Assembly: GCA_046484585.1 (NCBI GenBank) | Contig: JAWOIQ010000109.1 | Coordinates: forward strand, 1 to 33,083 | Length of the DNA: 33,083 bases | Reading direction: 5' to 3' | Origin: JAGXFP01 sp046484585 | GTDB lineage: Bacteria; Desulfobacterota; Desulfobulbia; Desulfobulbales; JAGXFP01 | In this document: positions 31,833 through 33,083 of the stretch, piece after piece | Numbering within the stretch: position 1 is the first letter of the stretch | Layout of the letters: the number at the start of each line of letters is the position of its first letter | The notes under the pieces: generated by a model | Databases searched by the model: none | Seen by the model: the letters and a program-made list of their open reading frames with translations, nothing else | What the model was told of the DNA's origin: nothing | Made by a program: the position numbers and the translations under genes

Positions 31833-32612
31833 TCTGAAACTAAACTCAGGAATATCATCTAACTCAGATTGACGCACGGGAATTGAGAATTCATATCGTT
31901 TCAAAACTCCACGAACTGAGTCCAGCAGGTACGCCGGCGACTCGGGAGCCACGTAAATTTCATCAACCAGCTCACCTAGCTCCGTCTCAACGAGCATCCC
32001 TGTGCGTTCTGGTGGTTCAGCCATGTGTATCGCTCTTCCCTTCGACCCATCTTCTCGGCGAGTCGGCGTAGTAGGAAGGAGCATTCTTATCACACGTATT
32101 TCCTGCTCAAATGCGAAAGCTTGCCGTTTATAACAAAGAGGACCGCACAAATCATTTAAGAAAGGGTGTTCTGTTTTGTAGTCTATATACTGAACTGCAC
32201 AGACTTCCTGGGAAAACAAATTACTATCGTGACTTTCCGACCTTGGGGAAAATGCTTTAGACAGCTTGCCCATGGAAGTTTTCAGCGCGACGCCACCACA
32301 TTCCTCTCCGTAGATACTCCAAAGAGCCATTGACTCGTGCTCCGCTGCGTGCCAGCAACTAACATATGAGTGAGTAGGGATCCAGCACGCCAGTTTGATT
32401 AAGTCTTCAGGAACCTCTACTCCCATTAGTTTCGCCTGCTCCCGAACACTCCCTTCATTGAACGCACCTTCCCACCTATCAGAAAACGTGTCTGCACGAT
32501 TGAAGTAGAGCTTGGCCGAATGAAGAAGCGATAGAAACTTTGGCAAGCTCACAAACCGCCAGAGCGGGGTTGTATCGGGAGGAAGGAATTCGTAAGGCTG
32601 CTTTTTTTCCAT
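31815..32612 (-). CDS. DUF2971 family protein, probable integron cassette gene
   Basis: This 265-residue protein carries the DUF2971 blocks: LWRFVSLPKFLSLLHSAKLY then FNRADTFSDRWEGAF, then YVSCWHAAEHESMALWSIYG, then GVALKTSMGKL, AVQYIDYKTE, CYKRQAFAFEQEIRVIRML and ELVDEIYVAPESP. Family function is unknown; members recur in accessory and defence-associated islands. The ATG at 32612 follows AGGGG at seven bases and lies just over 20 bases from a G^TTAAGT junction, as in integron cassettes. Its last codons are part of the attC-like site. It is transcribed from the promoter at 32639-32668, ahead of the 551-residue protein. Confidence 0.8.
   Translation of the reverse strand: MEKKQPYEFLPPDTTPLWRFVSLPKFLSLLHSAKLYFNRADTFSDRWEGAFNEGSVREQAKLMGVEVPEDLIKLACWIPTHSYVSCWHAAEHESMALWSIYGEECGGVALKTSMGKLSKAFSPRSESHDSNLFSQEVCAVQYIDYKTEHPFLNDLCGPLCYKRQAFAFEQEIRVIRMLLPTTPTRREDGSKGRAIHMAEPPERTGMLVETELGELVDEIYVAPESPAYLLDSVRGVLKRYEFSIPVRQSELDDIPEFSFRNLTKR
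31823..31835. repeat. Left arm of 13-bp inverted repeat bounding the DUF2971 cassette
   Basis: TTGTTAAGTTTCT here is the exact reverse complement of AGAAACTTAACAA at 32625-32637. In cassette terms these are the R'' end and the cassette's own first bases. Confidence 0.75.
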
Positions 32613-32624
32613 TGTGAAGCCCCT

Positions 32625-32637
32625 AGAAACTTAACAA
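32625..32637. repeat. Right arm of 13-bp inverted repeat, cassette insertion junction
   Basis: Read on the minus strand this is TTGTTAAGTTTCT, giving G^TTAAGT, a perfect GTTRRRY core. It marks the 5' boundary of the DUF2971 cassette, next to the promoter. No intI gene or complete attI/attC lies upstream within the window. Confidence 0.65.
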
Positions 32638-32638
32638 G

Positions 32639-32668
32639 TTATTATCAGGACGAAATCCGTCCTGTCAA
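32639..32668 (-). promoter_or_regulatory. Promoter with palindromic operator in the spacer, reading into the cassettes
   Basis: On the minus strand TTGACA (32668-32663) is a perfect -35. GATAAT (32646-32641, spacer 16) or TAATAA (32644-32639, spacer 18) serves as -10. The spacer region holds the perfect palindrome CAGGACG/CGTCCTG with a five-base loop (32646-32664). A second TTGACA lies further upstream (about 32689-32684) around ACACC...GGTGT. A repressor bound to the palindrome would block the promoter; no regulator gene is adjacent. Confidence 0.6.
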
Positions 32669-32818
32669 CACCAGAAATAGCGGTGTCAATAAAGGAAATC
32701 CCTGGGGACAGTTTTTTAATTCAGCTTCATGGGGGCGGGAGTGAAAACGATCCGGTGGCGGAAGAAAATGGGGCAAAAAAACACATGTCAGGCGGTTAGC
32801 GCCCTGCCAACCTTTTCA

Positions 32819-32845
32819 ATTCGCGGCTGAAGCCGCTCCTACAAG
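32819..32845. repeat. Short palindromic REP-like repeat
   Basis: TTCGCGGCTGAAGCCGCTCC then TACAAGC resembles the REP-type repeats (palindromic GCGGCT-GA-AGCCGC followed by TCCTACAA) widespread in proteobacteria. The rest of 32669-32884 shows no gene. Confidence 0.5.
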
Positions 32846-32884
32846 CATCTCCGAAGGAAGTGCCCCGGCCAGCCACTTCAATCT

Positions 32885-33083
32885 TCAGCGGCCCCGCTTA
32901 ATCCGGACCCTCCTGACCAATAACCGGCCGTAGATGGCCAGATTGATCACCACGACCAGGGTTCCCAGGACGACCTGCACCTCCCGGGTCAGTTCACCCG
33001 TATAGAGCAGGGGCAGCAGATAGTGCTCGATGAAACCGCCCGTGTATCCCTCCTGCCCCGCCGCCCGGCGCAGATAATTCTCC
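32885..33083 (-). CDS. DUF2784 family membrane protein, C-terminal part (runs off window)
   Basis: The visible 65 residues read ENYLRRAAGQEGYTGGFIEH, then YLLPLLYTGELTREVQVVLG, then a TM helix (TLVVVINLAIYGRLL) and a basic tail. ENxLRRxAGxxGYxGGFIEHYLxPLxY is the conserved C-terminal block of DUF2784, a small four-helix inner-membrane protein of unknown function. The start lies beyond the right edge. GC-rich codon use marks the return to chromosomal background after the accessory region. Confidence 0.8.
   Translation of the reverse strand, partial: ENYLRRAAGQEGYTGGFIEHYLLPLLYTGELTREVQVVLGTLVVVINLAIYGRLLVRRVRIKRGR

Noticed and set aside
1..33083. CRISPR array or tRNA/rRNA genes
   Set aside because: No regularly spaced direct repeats with unique spacers and no complete tRNA cloverleaf or rRNA sequence were seen by eye.

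Overview
The window reads as a bacterial chromosome segment, mostly GC-rich, with a stretch of visibly AT-rich accessory DNA. The gene content (adjacent hisS and aspS, a tetraheme c3-type cytochrome, QueH, a CooT-like nickel protein, an ICASCKK/CPEC zinc-ribbon tail on a membrane sensor, and many dispersed palindromic intergenic repeats) fits the Desulfobacterota/Desulfuromonadota (former Deltaproteobacteria). No rRNA is present, so the rank below phylum is a guess.

Layout. 1-1640: a transposase remnant and a frameshifted SecY-like gene carrying a DUF2007-like tail, bounded by REP-like sequences. 1731-20703: ordinary housekeeping genes: AGCS amino-acid symporter, endonuclease III, HI0933-type flavoprotein with a coupled unknown gene, QueH, BamD, TrxB and TrxA, a DUF309 protein, a HEAT-repeat protein, AspRS, HisRS, a CoA-binding protein, a CooT-like protein followed by a small protein with a natural His6 tail, a HAD phosphatase, L-aspartate oxidase, a cupin, an Smr protein and a tetraheme cytochrome. 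The gaps hold at least five families of palindromic or terminal-inverted repeats; one copy (18812-18939) has perfect 20-bp terminal inverted repeats. 20963-22329: a membrane-tethered XRE regulator with an EF-hand-like loop and a secreted protein that appears to share its extracytoplasmic domain.

22465-33083 is accessory DNA. First comes an AT-rich, minus-strand block: a MASE3-like membrane sensor without a kinase (22691-23674), a one-TM protein (23844-24428) and a 1013-residue protein (24484-27525) joining a metallophosphoesterase to a STAND-like ATPase module whose P-loop lacks the canonical lysine. The last two look like an operon and are the best candidate for an undescribed conflict or defence system. 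An IS110-family element follows, abutting a truncated hsdM. Then comes what looks like an integrase-less pair of integron gene cassettes: a DUF2971 gene and a 551-residue protein with two C-terminal TM segments, separated by an attC-like site with the typical unpaired base, and read from a promoter whose spacer is a perfect palindrome. The window ends inside a DUF2784 gene.

Functional links that can be argued from position: trxA-trxB supply thioredoxin; hisS-aspS are neighbouring synthetase genes; the CooT-like and His-tailed proteins suggest a small nickel-handling unit; the XRE/secreted pair lies divergent to the cytochrome and may sense an envelope signal. The accessory functions are inferences from domain content and neighbourhood.
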